A program made the translations under genes and the position numbers. 64,000 nucleotides of DNA from Streptomyces sp. NBC_01478. Its GTDB lineage: Bacteria > Actinomycetota > Actinomycetes > Streptomycetales > Streptomycetaceae. The first letter of the stretch is position 1. Each line of letters starts with the position of its first letter. Under the pieces are notes generated by a model. That model made no database searches and had not been told where the DNA came from. It was given only the letters and a program-made list of their open reading frames with translations. Location of the stretch: positions 1 to 64,000 of the forward strand of contig NZ_CP109444.1 in NCBI RefSeq assembly GCF_036227225.1, read 5' to 3'. Positions 43,118 to 51,676 of the stretch are shown piece by piece.

Positions 43118-43134
43118 CATGGTCAAAATCCGAC
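43118..43134 (+). promoter_or_regulatory. Candidate AraC operator, site 2
   Basis: CATGGTCAAAATCCGAC differs at one base from the site at 39915-39931. It lies upstream of the leftward DsbA-MBL genes. Confidence 0.55.
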
Positions 43135-43207
43135 TGCCCGACGGTCCCTCAGGGGGAAGGGCGAGATTACGGACGGAGTCGGCTGCACGTCATGCAGATG
43201 CCACGCA

Positions 43208-43241
43208 AAACGCCCGGCCGGAGATGTCCGGCCGGGCGTTT
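43208..43241. terminator. 15-bp hairpin with T-run
   Basis: AAACGCCCGGCCGGA and TCCGGCCGGGCGTTT around GATG. It lies 46 bp after the stop of the secreted repeat protein and should end its transcript before the DsbA gene. Confidence 0.8.
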
Positions 43242-43287
43242 CGTGGGCGCGACAGGGCAACCCCACGTCTGCCCTGTCGCTGTGCGG

Positions 43288-43773
43288 CTAGCGCGCCGTG
43301 GTGTTTCCTTCGCCGCCGACGACGACGGGGGCGCCCTTCACCGGCGTGGACTCGCCGAGCTTCCAGCCCTTCGGCTTCGCGCCGGGCACCTCGACGACCT
43401 TGACGTCGGACGGCTTCTCGGTGGTGTTTCCTTCGCCGCCGACGACGACGGGGGCGCCCTTCACCGGCGTGGACTCGCCGAGCTTCCAGCCCTTCGGCTT
43501 CGCGCCGGGCACCTCGACGGCGGACGGCTTCTCGCCCGTGACGGGGCCGCCCTCGACGACCGTGAGGTCTCGCAGCTTCTTGGCGGTGCCCGGCTTGATG
43601 TGGTGCGGGTGGGGGTTGCCGGGCGCCTCGACGGCCGTGGTGCCGTGGTGCTTGGTGGTGCTGCTGCCGGTCGAGGCCGCAGCGGCAACCCCGCCCGAGG
43701 CGAGCAGCACGGCCAGTGCGCCGGCCATCACGGCACCCTGGCGACGCGAGATGCTGTTCGTACGCAGCTTCAT
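43288..43773 (-). CDS. Small secreted protein with two tandem 41-residue repeats
   Basis: 161 residues from ATG 43773. Residues 1-37 form a Sec signal (MKLRTNSISRRQGAVMAGAL, hydrophobic core, AAAAS). The mature part has no catalytic motif and is Gly/Pro/Lys/Val-rich. A unit with PGAKPKGWKLGESTPVKGAP occurs twice. In DNA, 43298-43396 and 43421-43519 are identical over 99 bp at an offset of 123 bp, so the duplication is recent. It may be a surface or matrix protein. A 30-nt element shared with the response-regulator promoter lies 110 bp upstream. Confidence 0.7.
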   Translation of the reverse strand: MKLRTNSISRRQGAVMAGALAVLLASGGVAAAASTGSSTTKHHGTTAVEAPGNPHPHHIKPGTAKKLRDLTVVEGGPVTGEKPSAVEVPGAKPKGWKLGESTPVKGAPVVVGGEGNTTEKPSDVKVVEVPGAKPKGWKLGESTPVKGAPVVVGGEGNTTAR

Positions 43774-43882
43774 GTGATCAACTCCTTCGCAGGTGGAGGG
43801 AGACAGGGGTACCGGCACGAGTCCGGCCCCGTTTCCCTCGGAATCGAGTACGAGGCAACTCTCGGCCCTGCCTGCTGAAGAT

Positions 43883-43912
43883 CCGCTGAACGTCCTGAAG
43901 ATCTCCTTCAGC
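43883..43912 (-). promoter_or_regulatory. Response-regulator box, site 1
   Basis: On the minus strand, toward the secreted repeat protein, this 30-mer begins GCTGAAGGAG and ends GGACGTTCAGCGG. It is the same as 59207-59236 at 27 of 30 positions. It holds repeated TTCAG words (a further TTCAG follows), the direct-repeat style bound by OmpR/PhoB-type regulators. Confidence 0.6.
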
Positions 43913-43922
43913 ACCTGATGTC

Positions 43923-44462
43923 TCAGGCCCGATGCCTGGCGTCGAAGTCGACGGAGTGGGTGGTCAGCTTGCCCAGGAGCTCGATCAGCGTGCGGGTCTC
44001 GTCCTCGCTGAGGGCGCCCGCCCACTCCTGCTCCCGCTTGTTGTGGGCGAGGAACGCGGAGGTGATCGCTTCCTGGCCGGAGTCGGTGAGCGAGAGTTCC
44101 ACGGCGCGTCCGTCGTAGGCCGCGCGCTCCTTGCGCACCAGGCCGTCACGCTCCAGCGTGTTCACCAGCGCCGACACGGCCGCCCGGCTCATGCCGGACA
44201 ACTCCGCGACCTTCCTCGCCTCGACCGGGGCGGACAGCCAGATCGCGAACAGCACACGGAACCCGGGCCACGACCAGCCGCGCGGCCGGTGCACGGTGGA
44301 TTCGAGGTCGTAGACCACCATGTTGGCCGCCCGGTGGAGCGTGAACACCAGCCGCATGGCGAGCGGCTCGATGCCGGGCAGTTCCCGGGAGACCCGCTCG
44401 ACGGCGTAGTCGATGAACGACCAGAAGTGCAGATGCTCGGGGTCGGACGGTTCCAGGGTCAT
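43923..44462 (-). CDS. MarR-family regulator, HpaR-like
   Basis: 179 residues. A winged HTH lies at residues ~75-135: VEARKVAELSGMSRAAVSAL, VNTLERDGLVRKERAAYDGR (wing). Helical dimerisation segments flank it. It diverges from the hpaC-hpaB genes with an 18-bp palindrome between. MarR proteins in this position (HpaR) repress homoprotocatechuate genes and let go when the aromatic acid binds. Confidence 0.8.
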   Translation of the reverse strand: MTLEPSDPEHLHFWSFIDYAVERVSRELPGIEPLAMRLVFTLHRAANMVVYDLESTVHRPRGWSWPGFRVLFAIWLSAPVEARKVAELSGMSRAAVSALVNTLERDGLVRKERAAYDGRAVELSLTDSGQEAITSAFLAHNKREQEWAGALSEDETRTLIELLGKLTTHSVDFDARHRA

Positions 44463-44586
44463 CCTCGGAGTGTAGGTCGCTGGAAGATACGGGCCCGTTC
44501 ACCTGCGAGCGCGAGGTTTCCGACCAGTGACAGAGGGATGTCGCTCGGGTCTTCCCAAGGGCTGGCACAGGGGGTACGGTGCCAAT

Positions 44587-44604
44587 TAATCAAAGCTTTG
44601 ACTA
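44587..44604. promoter_or_regulatory. MarR operator palindrome
   Basis: TAATCAAAGCTTTGACTA is an 18-bp palindrome with a perfect TCAAAGCTTTGA core and one mismatched pair. It sits in an AT-rich patch between the divergent MarR gene and the hpa operon, the expected place for the repressor. Confidence 0.7.
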
Positions 44605-44778
44605 CATGATTTCGGTCTGATTCATACCGATTCCTTTGGTCTGTTCCTCCCGGTTCGCACTTTGCGTTCCGATGGTGCGAACCGCCCGGTGGAGCATCCC
44701 GCCAGATGCCCCACCGGCCTCCCCCGTCGCGATCCGCCACCGGCGACCGCACTGTCAGTGCCACTCATGGGAGTCCCC

Positions 44779-45282
44779 ATGCCCGAAGCTCTAGCTCCCC
44801 CCAACCCTGGCGCCCTGCGCGCCTCAATGTCCCGATTCGCCACGGGCGTCACCGTCGTCACCTACGACGGCGAGGACGGCCCTCGGGGAGCCACCATGAA
44901 CTCCTTCACATCCGTGTCGGCCGACCCTCCACTGGTGCTGCTCAGCGTCGCCCGCCGGGCCCGCTGCCATGACCCGCTCCTGCGTCAGCCGTTCTGCGTC
45001 AACGTCCTCGGCGCCGAACAGGAGCGACTGGCCCGCCTGTTCGCCGGGGCTCAAGGCTTGGGCAAACCCGGCTGGGTCGCCGGCGCCCGGGTGCCACGGC
45101 TGGCCAATCCCCTCGCCTGGATCGAGTGCGACCCCTGGCGCGCGTACGACGGCGGCGACCACACCCTCGTCGTCGGTCATGTCACCGACCTGGGCCACCG
45201 CGACGGTGACGCCCTCACCTACACCTGGAGCCGCTTCGGCACGGCCGCCGAGTCGTCCGACGGCATCGAACACCTCATCTGA
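44779..45282 (+). CDS. hpaC: Flavin reductase component of 4-hydroxyphenylacetate 3-monooxygenase
   Basis: 167 residues. GGGAG at 44769-44773 points to ATG 44779. Typical HpaC/NmoB-like flavin reductase: RASMSRFATGVTVVTYDGED, GATMNSFTSVSADPPLVLLS (flavin site), a C-terminal VVGHVTDLGHRDGDALTY. It supplies reduced FAD to the HpaB oxygenase encoded next, 40 bp downstream. Confidence 0.85.
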   Translation: MPEALAPPNPGALRASMSRFATGVTVVTYDGEDGPRGATMNSFTSVSADPPLVLLSVARRARCHDPLLRQPFCVNVLGAEQERLARLFAGAQGLGKPGWVAGARVPRLANPLAWIECDPWRAYDGGDHTLVVGHVTDLGHRDGDALTYTWSRFGTAAESSDGIEHLI

Positions 45283-45322
45283 CGTCCCGCCTTCCCGCCG
45301 ACTCCCCCTCAGGAGCATCACC

Positions 45323-46774
45323 ATGGCCGCACGTACCGGCAAGGAATACCTCGAGCGACTGTCCGCCTCCCGTCCCACGGTGCACATCCAGGGCGAGACC
45401 ATCACCGGCGGTGTCCAGGACCACCCGGCCTTCCGCAATGTGGTGCGCACCTACGCCGAGCTGTACGACCTTCAGCACTCCGCCGAGCACAAGGACACCC
45501 TGACCTACACCTCCCCCACCTCCGGCGAGCCGGTCGGCACCTCGTTCCTTACCCCGAAGACGCCGGAAGACCTGGTCAAGCGGCGCAAGGCGTTCAAGGT
45601 GTGGGCCGACTACAGCAACGGCATGCTCGGCCGCACCGGCGACTACATGAACAGCTCCCTGATGGCGCTGGCCTCCGCCGCCGACTGGTTCGCCCAGGCC
45701 AACCCCGCCTTCGGCGAGAACATCCGCCGCTACTACGAGAAGGTCCGTGAAGAGGACCTGCTGTGCACGCACACCCTGATCCCGCCGCAGGTCAACCGTG
45801 CGATGGCCGGCACCCAGCAGGCCGGCGGCAAGCTGGCCGCGCGGATCGTGAAGGAGGACGACAACGGGGTCGTCATCCGCGGCGCGCGGATGCTCGCCAC
45901 CATCGCCCCGTTCGCCGACGAGATGCTCGTCTTCCCCTCCACCGTGCTGCGCGGCACCCCCGAGGACAAGCCGTACTCGTACGCCTTCGCCATCCCCAAC
46001 GACACGCCCGGCCTGCGCTACATCGCCCGCGAACCGCTCGACTACGACCGCCCCCGCCACGACCACCCGCTCTCCTCCCGCTTCGAGGAGTCGGACTGCG
46101 TGGTCGTCTTCGACGACGTGCACGTCCCCTTCGAGCGCTGTTTCGCGCTCGGCGACGCCGAGTTGTGCAACGGCTTCTACTCCCAGACGTCGTCCGTGGT
46201 GCACATGACGCACCAGGTCGTCACCCGGACGTCCGCCAAGACCGAGTACATCCTGGGTCTGGTGTCCCTGCTGACCGAGGCCATCGGCATCGAGCAGTTC
46301 CAGCACGTCCAGGAGGACATCGCCGAGATCATCACCACGCTGGAGATGCTGCGCGCCTTCCTGCGCGCCGCCGAGGCCGACGCCGAGATCAACGAGTACG
46401 GCGTCCTCACCCCGGCCTTCGCCCCGCTGAACGCGGCCCGCAATCTCTACCCCAAGCTCTACCAGCGCTTCCCGCAGATCCTGCGCAAGCTCGGCGCCTC
46501 CGGCCTGATGGCCACGCCGACCGAGCTCGACATCAACGGCCCGGCCGCCGCCGACATCGAGGCCTACCTGCAGTCCGCGACCCTGACCGGCCCGGAGCGC
46601 GTGAAGCTGTTCCGGCTGGTGTGGGACACCTGCATCTCCGCCTTCTCCAGCCGCCAGGCCCTGTACGAGTACTACTTCTTCGGCGACCCGGTCCGCATGG
46701 CAGGCGCCTACGTGAAGTCCTACGACCGCGAGCCCTACAAGGCCAGGGTCCAGGAATTCCTGGAGCGTTCCTGA
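45323..46774 (+). CDS. hpaB: 4-hydroxyphenylacetate 3-monooxygenase, oxygenase component
   Basis: 483 residues, ATG 45323 with AGGAG upstream. It has the HpaB signature throughout: TGKEYLERLSASRPTVHIQG at the start, SSLMALASAADWF, LLCTHTLIPPQVNRA, DDVHVPFERCFALGD and the C-terminal SSRQALYEYYFFGDPVRMAG. It uses FADH2 and O2 to hydroxylate 4-hydroxyphenylacetate to 3,4-dihydroxyphenylacetate, the first step of the pathway in this cluster. The stop overlaps the next start (TGATG). Confidence 0.9.
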   Translation: MAARTGKEYLERLSASRPTVHIQGETITGGVQDHPAFRNVVRTYAELYDLQHSAEHKDTLTYTSPTSGEPVGTSFLTPKTPEDLVKRRKAFKVWADYSNGMLGRTGDYMNSSLMALASAADWFAQANPAFGENIRRYYEKVREEDLLCTHTLIPPQVNRAMAGTQQAGGKLAARIVKEDDNGVVIRGARMLATIAPFADEMLVFPSTVLRGTPEDKPYSYAFAIPNDTPGLRYIAREPLDYDRPRHDHPLSSRFEESDCVVVFDDVHVPFERCFALGDAELCNGFYSQTSSVVHMTHQVVTRTSAKTEYILGLVSLLTEAIGIEQFQHVQEDIAEIITTLEMLRAFLRAAEADAEINEYGVLTPAFAPLNAARNLYPKLYQRFPQILRKLGASGLMATPTELDINGPAAADIEAYLQSATLTGPERVKLFRLVWDTCISAFSSRQALYEYYFFGDPVRMAGAYVKSYDREPYKARVQEFLERS

Positions 46775-48219
46775 TGACACATCCGCTCGGGAACCCTCCG
46801 TCGAAGATCATCGCGGTCCACCTCAACTACCCCAGCCGGGCGAAGGAACGCGGACGGGCACCGTCGCAGCCCTCGTACTTCCTCAAGCCGCCGTCGTCCC
46901 TGTCCGGTACCAAGGAGGCGATCATCCGGCCCGAGGGGTGCGAACTCCTCGGCTTCGAGGGCGAGATCGCGCTCGTCATCGGCTCGCGCGCCCAACACGT
47001 GACGCCCGAGGACGGCTGGTCGTATGTGCGCTGGGTGACCGCCGCCAACGACGCGGGCGTGTACGACCTGCGCTACGCCGACAGCGGCTCCAACGTCCGA
47101 TCCAAGGGCGCCGACGGCTTCACACCGATCGGACCGCGGCTGCTGGACGCCCGTGAACTCGACCCCGCCGCCCTGCAGTTGCGCACCTGGGTCAACAGCG
47201 AGCTGGTCCAGGACGACACCAGCGACACACTGCTCTTCCCTTTCGGGCAACTCGTCGCCGACCTGTCCCGGCTGGTCACACTGGAGCCCGGAGACGTGAT
47301 CCTCACCGGCACACCAGCCGGCGCCTCCGTCGTCTCGCCAGGCGATCTGGTCGAGGTCGAGGTGAGCGGCGGCGGGCTGTCCACCGGGCGGCTGCGCAAT
47401 CCGATCGCCGCGGGGCCCGCGCTCGACCCGTACGGCGCCATGCCCCGCGTCGGTCCGGCAGAGCGCGAGGCCGCATACGGCTCGGCGTACATCCCCGAGC
47501 CGCTGCTCGGCAAGGAGATCGAGGACGGTCTGCGCTCGGTGGCAGTCGCCACGCTCAGCGCACAGCTGCGCAAGCGCGGTCTGCCGCACATGTCGATCGA
47601 CGGCGTACGTCCCACACAGCCGGGCACCGGCATGGTCGGCGTCGCCCACACCCTGCGCTATCTGCCGCTGCGCGAGGACCTGTTCCAGAAGTACGGCAAC
47701 GACATGAACGCCCAGAAGCGGGCGATCGAAGAGCTGCGCCCCGGCCAGATACTGGTGATGGACGCCCGGCGGGACACCTCCGCAGGAACGCTCGGCGACA
47801 TCCTGGCTCTGCGCGCACAGCAGCGCGGTGCGGCCGGCGTTGTCACCGACGGCGGGCTGCGCGACAGCGCGGCCGTGACCGACCTCGGCCTGCCGGTCTA
47901 CCACGGCGGGGAGCACCCGTCCGTCCTCGGCCGCCGTCACGTCCCCTGGGACACCGGTGTGCCGATCGCCTGCGGCGGCGCCCTGGTCCAGCCCGGCGAC
48001 CTGCTCGTGGGGGACGCGGACGGCGTGGTGGTCGTACCACCCGAACTGGCCGGGGAGCTGATCGCCGACTGCCGTGAGCAGGAGGCACAGGAGCGGTTCA
48101 TCACCGAGCAAGTGCGGGCCGGACACGGCATCGAGGGGCTCTATCCGCTGGGTCCCCAGTGGCGTGAGGCCTATAAGCAGTGGCGCAAGCAGCACGACGT
48201 GGGAGGAGAATCCCTGTGA
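46774..48219 (+). CDS. FAH-domain isomerase/decarboxylase fused to an RraA-like aldolase domain
   Basis: 481 residues. Residues ~10-240 are a fumarylacetoacetate hydrolase fold (HpaG type): KIIAVHLNYPSRAKERG, the metal-binding FEGEIALVIG, VTAANDAGVYDLRYADSGSN and DVILTGTPAGAS. Residues ~255-475 are RraA/HMG-aldolase-like: ILALRAQQRGAAGVVTDGGL followed by RD. HpaG domains isomerise/decarboxylate 5-carboxymethyl-2-hydroxymuconate; class II pyruvate aldolases related to RraA cleave 4-hydroxy-2-oxoacids. The fusion suggests two steps on one chain. Starts within the hpaB stop and its own stop overlaps the next GTG. Confidence 0.8.
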   Translation: MTHPLGNPPSKIIAVHLNYPSRAKERGRAPSQPSYFLKPPSSLSGTKEAIIRPEGCELLGFEGEIALVIGSRAQHVTPEDGWSYVRWVTAANDAGVYDLRYADSGSNVRSKGADGFTPIGPRLLDARELDPAALQLRTWVNSELVQDDTSDTLLFPFGQLVADLSRLVTLEPGDVILTGTPAGASVVSPGDLVEVEVSGGGLSTGRLRNPIAAGPALDPYGAMPRVGPAEREAAYGSAYIPEPLLGKEIEDGLRSVAVATLSAQLRKRGLPHMSIDGVRPTQPGTGMVGVAHTLRYLPLREDLFQKYGNDMNAQKRAIEELRPGQILVMDARRDTSAGTLGDILALRAQQRGAAGVVTDGGLRDSAAVTDLGLPVYHGGEHPSVLGRRHVPWDTGVPIACGGALVQPGDLLVGDADGVVVVPPELAGELIADCREQEAQERFITEQVRAGHGIEGLYPLGPQWREAYKQWRKQHDVGGESL

Positions 48220-49148
48220 AGTTCCGAAGCGACCCGTCCACAATCCGCGGGTCCATCGCTCCGGTGGTCACGCCGTTCACCGCGGACGGTGCCGTCGACC
48301 ACGACAGCCTGCGGGCACTGATCCGCTTCCAGCTGGAGTCCGGCTCGCACGGCATCTCGCTGGGCGGCTCGACCGGTGAGCCCAGTGCGCAGTCCGCCGC
48401 CGAGCGGATCGCGGGGATGCGCACGGTCGCGGACGAGATCGGCGACCGCGTCCCGTTCCTACCGGGCACCGGCTCGCACAAGCTCGACGAGACTCTCGAA
48501 ATCACCGCCGCCGCCCAGGAGTTGGGCGCCGACGCGGCGCTCGTCATCACTCCGTACTACGCGCGGCCCACGCAAGAGGCTCTCTACCAGTGGTACGCGA
48601 CGGTGGCCCGGGAGTTCCCCGACCTGCCGATCGTCGCCTACAACGTGCCCTCCCGCACCGCCGTGGACATCGCGCCGGAGACGGTGAAGCGCCTGTTCAC
48701 CGACTTCGACAACTTCGTCGGGGTCAAGGAGACGACGAAGGACTTCGAGCACTTCTCGCGCGTCATGCACGCCTGCGGCCGCTCGCTCCTGGTGTGGTCC
48801 GGCATCGAACTGCTCTGTCTGCCGCTGCTGGCGCTGGGCGGCGCCGGGTTCGTGTCGGCCGTCGCCAACCTCGCGCCGACGGCCGTGGCACGGATGTACG
48901 AGCTGTGGGAGGCGGGCGATTTCGACGCCGCCCGCGATCTGCACTACCGGCTGCACCCGCTGGTCGACCTGCTGTTCGTGGAGACCAACCCGGCGCCCGC
49001 GAAATGGGTGCTGCACCAGCAGGGCCGCATCGCCTCCCCCCATGTCCGCCCGCCCCTCATCACCCCCACCGACGCGGGTCTGGCAAAGATCCGCACGCTG
49101 CTCGCCGAGGGCGGCACTCTCACCGCACCGATCGGAGTCGTTCAGTGA
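48216..49148 (+). CDS. Dihydrodipicolinate synthase (DapA)-family aldolase/hydratase
   Basis: 310 residues, GTG with GGGAGGAG before it. DapA-family features: PVVTPFTADGAVDHDSLRAL, the GGSTGEPSAQ loop, VAYNVPSRTAVD with the catalytic Tyr, and FVGVKETTKDFEH with the Schiff-base Lys. It lies within the hpa operon, so the likely role is hydration or retro-aldol cleavage of the 2-oxo intermediate (HpaH/HpaI-type steps), not lysine synthesis. Overlaps both neighbours by 4 nt. Confidence 0.8.
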   Translation: MKFRSDPSTIRGSIAPVVTPFTADGAVDHDSLRALIRFQLESGSHGISLGGSTGEPSAQSAAERIAGMRTVADEIGDRVPFLPGTGSHKLDETLEITAAAQELGADAALVITPYYARPTQEALYQWYATVAREFPDLPIVAYNVPSRTAVDIAPETVKRLFTDFDNFVGVKETTKDFEHFSRVMHACGRSLLVWSGIELLCLPLLALGGAGFVSAVANLAPTAVARMYELWEAGDFDAARDLHYRLHPLVDLLFVETNPAPAKWVLHQQGRIASPHVRPPLITPTDAGLAKIRTLLAEGGTLTAPIGVVQ

Positions 49149-50632
49149 CCATCGTCCCCGGGAGCCTGCCCTCCGCCATCCGCCACTGGATCGGCGGCGA
49201 ACTCGTCGACGCGGCCGACGGCCGTACTTTCGACGTCTCCGGGCCGGTGTCCAACACTCCGTACGCGCAGGCCGCGCGCGGTTCGGCGGCCGACATCGAC
49301 CGGGCGGTGCGGGCGGCCGGCGCCGCCTTCCCGGAGTGGGCCGGGCTGTCCAACCGGGCGCGCGCTAGCACGCTGTACCGCATCGCGAATGCCGTCGAGG
49401 CCTGCCATGACCGGCTCGCCACCTACGAGACGTACGACACCGGACTGCCGATCACCCAGGCACGCGGCCAGGCCCGCCGGGCCGCGGAGAACTTCCGCTA
49501 CTTCGCGGACGTCATCGTGGCGCTGGGCGAGGAGGCGTTCCGGCAGGGCGAGGAACAGTTCTCCTACGTCCGGCGCACACCGGTCGGAGTGGCCGGACTG
49601 ATCACACCCTGGAACACGCCGTTCATGCTGGAGAGCTGGAAGCTGGCGCCCGCGCTGGCCTCCGGCTGCACGCTGGTGCTGAAGCCGGCCGAATGGACAC
49701 CGCTGTCCGCGTCGCTGTGGCCGGAGATCTTCGCTACGGCGGGCGTGCCGGCCGGGACAGTGAACATCGTCCACGGCATCGGCGAGGAGGCCGGGCAGGC
49801 TCTCGTCGACCACCCGGACGTGCCGCTGATCTCCTTCACCGGCTCCACGGACACCGGCCGCCACATCATCCGCTCCAGCGCCCAGCACCTGAAGACCACG
49901 TCGATGGAGCTGGGCGGCAAGTCCCCGGCCGTCGTCTTCGCCGACGCCGACCTCGAAGCCGCCCTGGATTCGGTCGTGTTCGGGGTGTTCTCCCTCAACG
50001 GCGAGCGCTGCACGGCCGGTTCACGGGTGCTGGTGGAACGGCCGCTGTACGCGGAGTTCGTTCAGCGCCTCGCCGAACGTGCCGCCAACGTACGCGTCGG
50101 GCTGCCGTCCGACCCGGCGACCGAGGTGGGCGCACTCGTCCACGCGGAGCACTACGAACGCGTCCTGAACTACGTCGAGATCGGCAAGAAGGAGGCCCGC
50201 CTCGTCGCGGGCGGCTCCCGGCCCGACCACCTGAGCGAGGGCAACTACCTCCAGCCAACCGTCTTCGCCGACGTGCCCCGCGACGCCCGCATCTTCCAGG
50301 AGGAGATCTTCGGCCCGGTCGTCGCCGTCGCTCCCTTCGACGACGAGGCCGAGGCGATCGAACTCGCCAACGCGACCCGGTACGGCCTCGCCGCCTACAT
50401 CTGGACCTCCGACCTCAAGCGCGGACACCGCATCGCCCACGCCGTCGAGTCCGGCATGGTCTGGATCAACTCCCACAACATCCGTGACCTGCGCACGCCC
50501 TTCGGCGGAGTCAAGGACTCCGGCGTCGGCCGCGAGGGCGGCGCCCACTCCATCGACTTCTACACCGACTCCAAAATCGTCCATGTCGCCCTCGGCGACG
50601 TCCACACCCCCCGTTTCGGCGCTGCCTCATGA
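49145..50632 (+). CDS. hpaE: 5-carboxymethyl-2-hydroxymuconate semialdehyde dehydrogenase
   Basis: 495 residues, GTG overlapping the previous stop. A full aldehyde dehydrogenase: LITPWNTPFMLESWKLAPAL, FTGSTDTGRH, catalytic Glu in MELGGKSPAVV and Cys in NGERCTAGSRVLV. The C-terminus RTPFGGVKDSGVGREGG is typical of HpaE. It oxidises the ring-cleavage aldehyde with NAD+. Overlaps hpaD by 4 nt. Confidence 0.85.
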   Translation: MTIVPGSLPSAIRHWIGGELVDAADGRTFDVSGPVSNTPYAQAARGSAADIDRAVRAAGAAFPEWAGLSNRARASTLYRIANAVEACHDRLATYETYDTGLPITQARGQARRAAENFRYFADVIVALGEEAFRQGEEQFSYVRRTPVGVAGLITPWNTPFMLESWKLAPALASGCTLVLKPAEWTPLSASLWPEIFATAGVPAGTVNIVHGIGEEAGQALVDHPDVPLISFTGSTDTGRHIIRSSAQHLKTTSMELGGKSPAVVFADADLEAALDSVVFGVFSLNGERCTAGSRVLVERPLYAEFVQRLAERAANVRVGLPSDPATEVGALVHAEHYERVLNYVEIGKKEARLVAGGSRPDHLSEGNYLQPTVFADVPRDARIFQEEIFGPVVAVAPFDDEAEAIELANATRYGLAAYIWTSDLKRGHRIAHAVESGMVWINSHNIRDLRTPFGGVKDSGVGREGGAHSIDFYTDSKIVHVALGDVHTPRFGAAS

Positions 50633-51624
50633 ACGCACCTGATGTCGTCCGGTCCGCGTACGCCCAGCTCGCCGTCACCGACCTCGGCGCCGCCCGCTGG
50701 TTCTGGGTCGACATGCTCGGCTTCCACGTCCAGTACGAGGACTCCGGCTCCCTCTATCTGCGCGGAACCGACGAGCTGACCCACCACTCCCTGGTGTTGC
50801 GCAAAGGCAAGGTCGCGGCCCTCGACCACATCGCCTACCGGGTCCGCACCCCCGAGGACGTCGACAAGGCGGAGAAGTTCTTCGCCGAACTCGGCCGCCC
50901 CGTCAAGCGGCTGAAGAAGGGAGAGGGCACGCGCGGCATCGGCGATGCGGTGCGGGTGGTCGACCCGCTGGGCTTCCCCGTCGAGTTCTTCTACGAGATC
51001 GACCGCGCCGAACGCCTGATCCAGCGCTACGACCTGCACCGCGGCGCCGAGATCGCCCGCCTGGACCACTTCAACATCTGCACCCCCGACATCCCGGCCG
51101 CCTACGCCCACTACAAGTCGCTGGGCTTCGGCTGCTCGGAGACCATCGAGGGCGACGAGCACGAGCTGTACGCGGCCTGGATGTACCGCAAGCAGACCGT
51201 GCACGACGTCGCCTTCACCGGCGGCGACGGCCCCCGCCTGCACCACCTGGGCCTCGCCACCCACGAGTCCCACCAAGTCCTGCGCACCGCTGACCTGTTC
51301 GGAGCCGTGCGCAAGGAGCACCACATCGAGCGCGGCCCGGGACGGCACGGCGTCTCCAACGCCTTCTACGTCTACCTCCGCGATCCCGACGGCCACCGCG
51401 TGGAGATCTATACCTCGGACTACTACACCGGCGACCCCGACCACGAGACGTACCGCTGGAACGTCCACGACGACCGCCGCCGCGATTTCTGGGGCAACGC
51501 CGTCATCGAGTCCTGGTACAAGGAGGCCACCCCGGTCCTCGACCTCGACGGCCGGCCGCAACCCGTCTCCGACGCCCTCCTGGACGAGGCCGCCGTCAAG
51601 GTCGGCGCCGACGGCCTCGGCTGA
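50629..51624 (+). CDS. hpaD: 3,4-dihydroxyphenylacetate 2,3-dioxygenase
   Basis: 331 residues, a two-domain extradiol (vicinal oxygen chelate) dioxygenase. N-terminal half RSAYAQLAVTDLGAARWFWV; C-terminal half bears the iron ligands: His in IARLDHFNICTPD, His in PRLHHLGLAT and Glu in GHRVEIYTSD. It opens the homoprotocatechuate ring to give the substrate of HpaE. Last gene of the overlapping run; a hairpin follows. Confidence 0.9.
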   Translation: MNAPDVVRSAYAQLAVTDLGAARWFWVDMLGFHVQYEDSGSLYLRGTDELTHHSLVLRKGKVAALDHIAYRVRTPEDVDKAEKFFAELGRPVKRLKKGEGTRGIGDAVRVVDPLGFPVEFFYEIDRAERLIQRYDLHRGAEIARLDHFNICTPDIPAAYAHYKSLGFGCSETIEGDEHELYAAWMYRKQTVHDVAFTGGDGPRLHHLGLATHESHQVLRTADLFGAVRKEHHIERGPGRHGVSNAFYVYLRDPDGHRVEIYTSDYYTGDPDHETYRWNVHDDRRRDFWGNAVIESWYKEATPVLDLDGRPQPVSDALLDEAAVKVGADGLG

Positions 51625-51630
51625 GTCTCC

Positions 51631-51655
51631 CGGGGGCCCGAATACCGGGGCCCCC
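51631..51655 (+). terminator. GC-rich hairpin after hpaD
   Basis: GGGGGCCC and GGGCCCCC around a short AT-containing loop, followed by TCTTCC. It lies seven bases after the hpaD stop and before the AraC gene, so it ends or attenuates the hpa transcript. Confidence 0.6.
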
Positions 51656-51676
51656 TCTTCCACACAGGAGAGCACC

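Noticed and set aside
45275..46780. Minus-strand frame of 501 codons opposite hpaB
   Set aside because: The plus strand is an unmistakable HpaB; the minus frame is a shadow.
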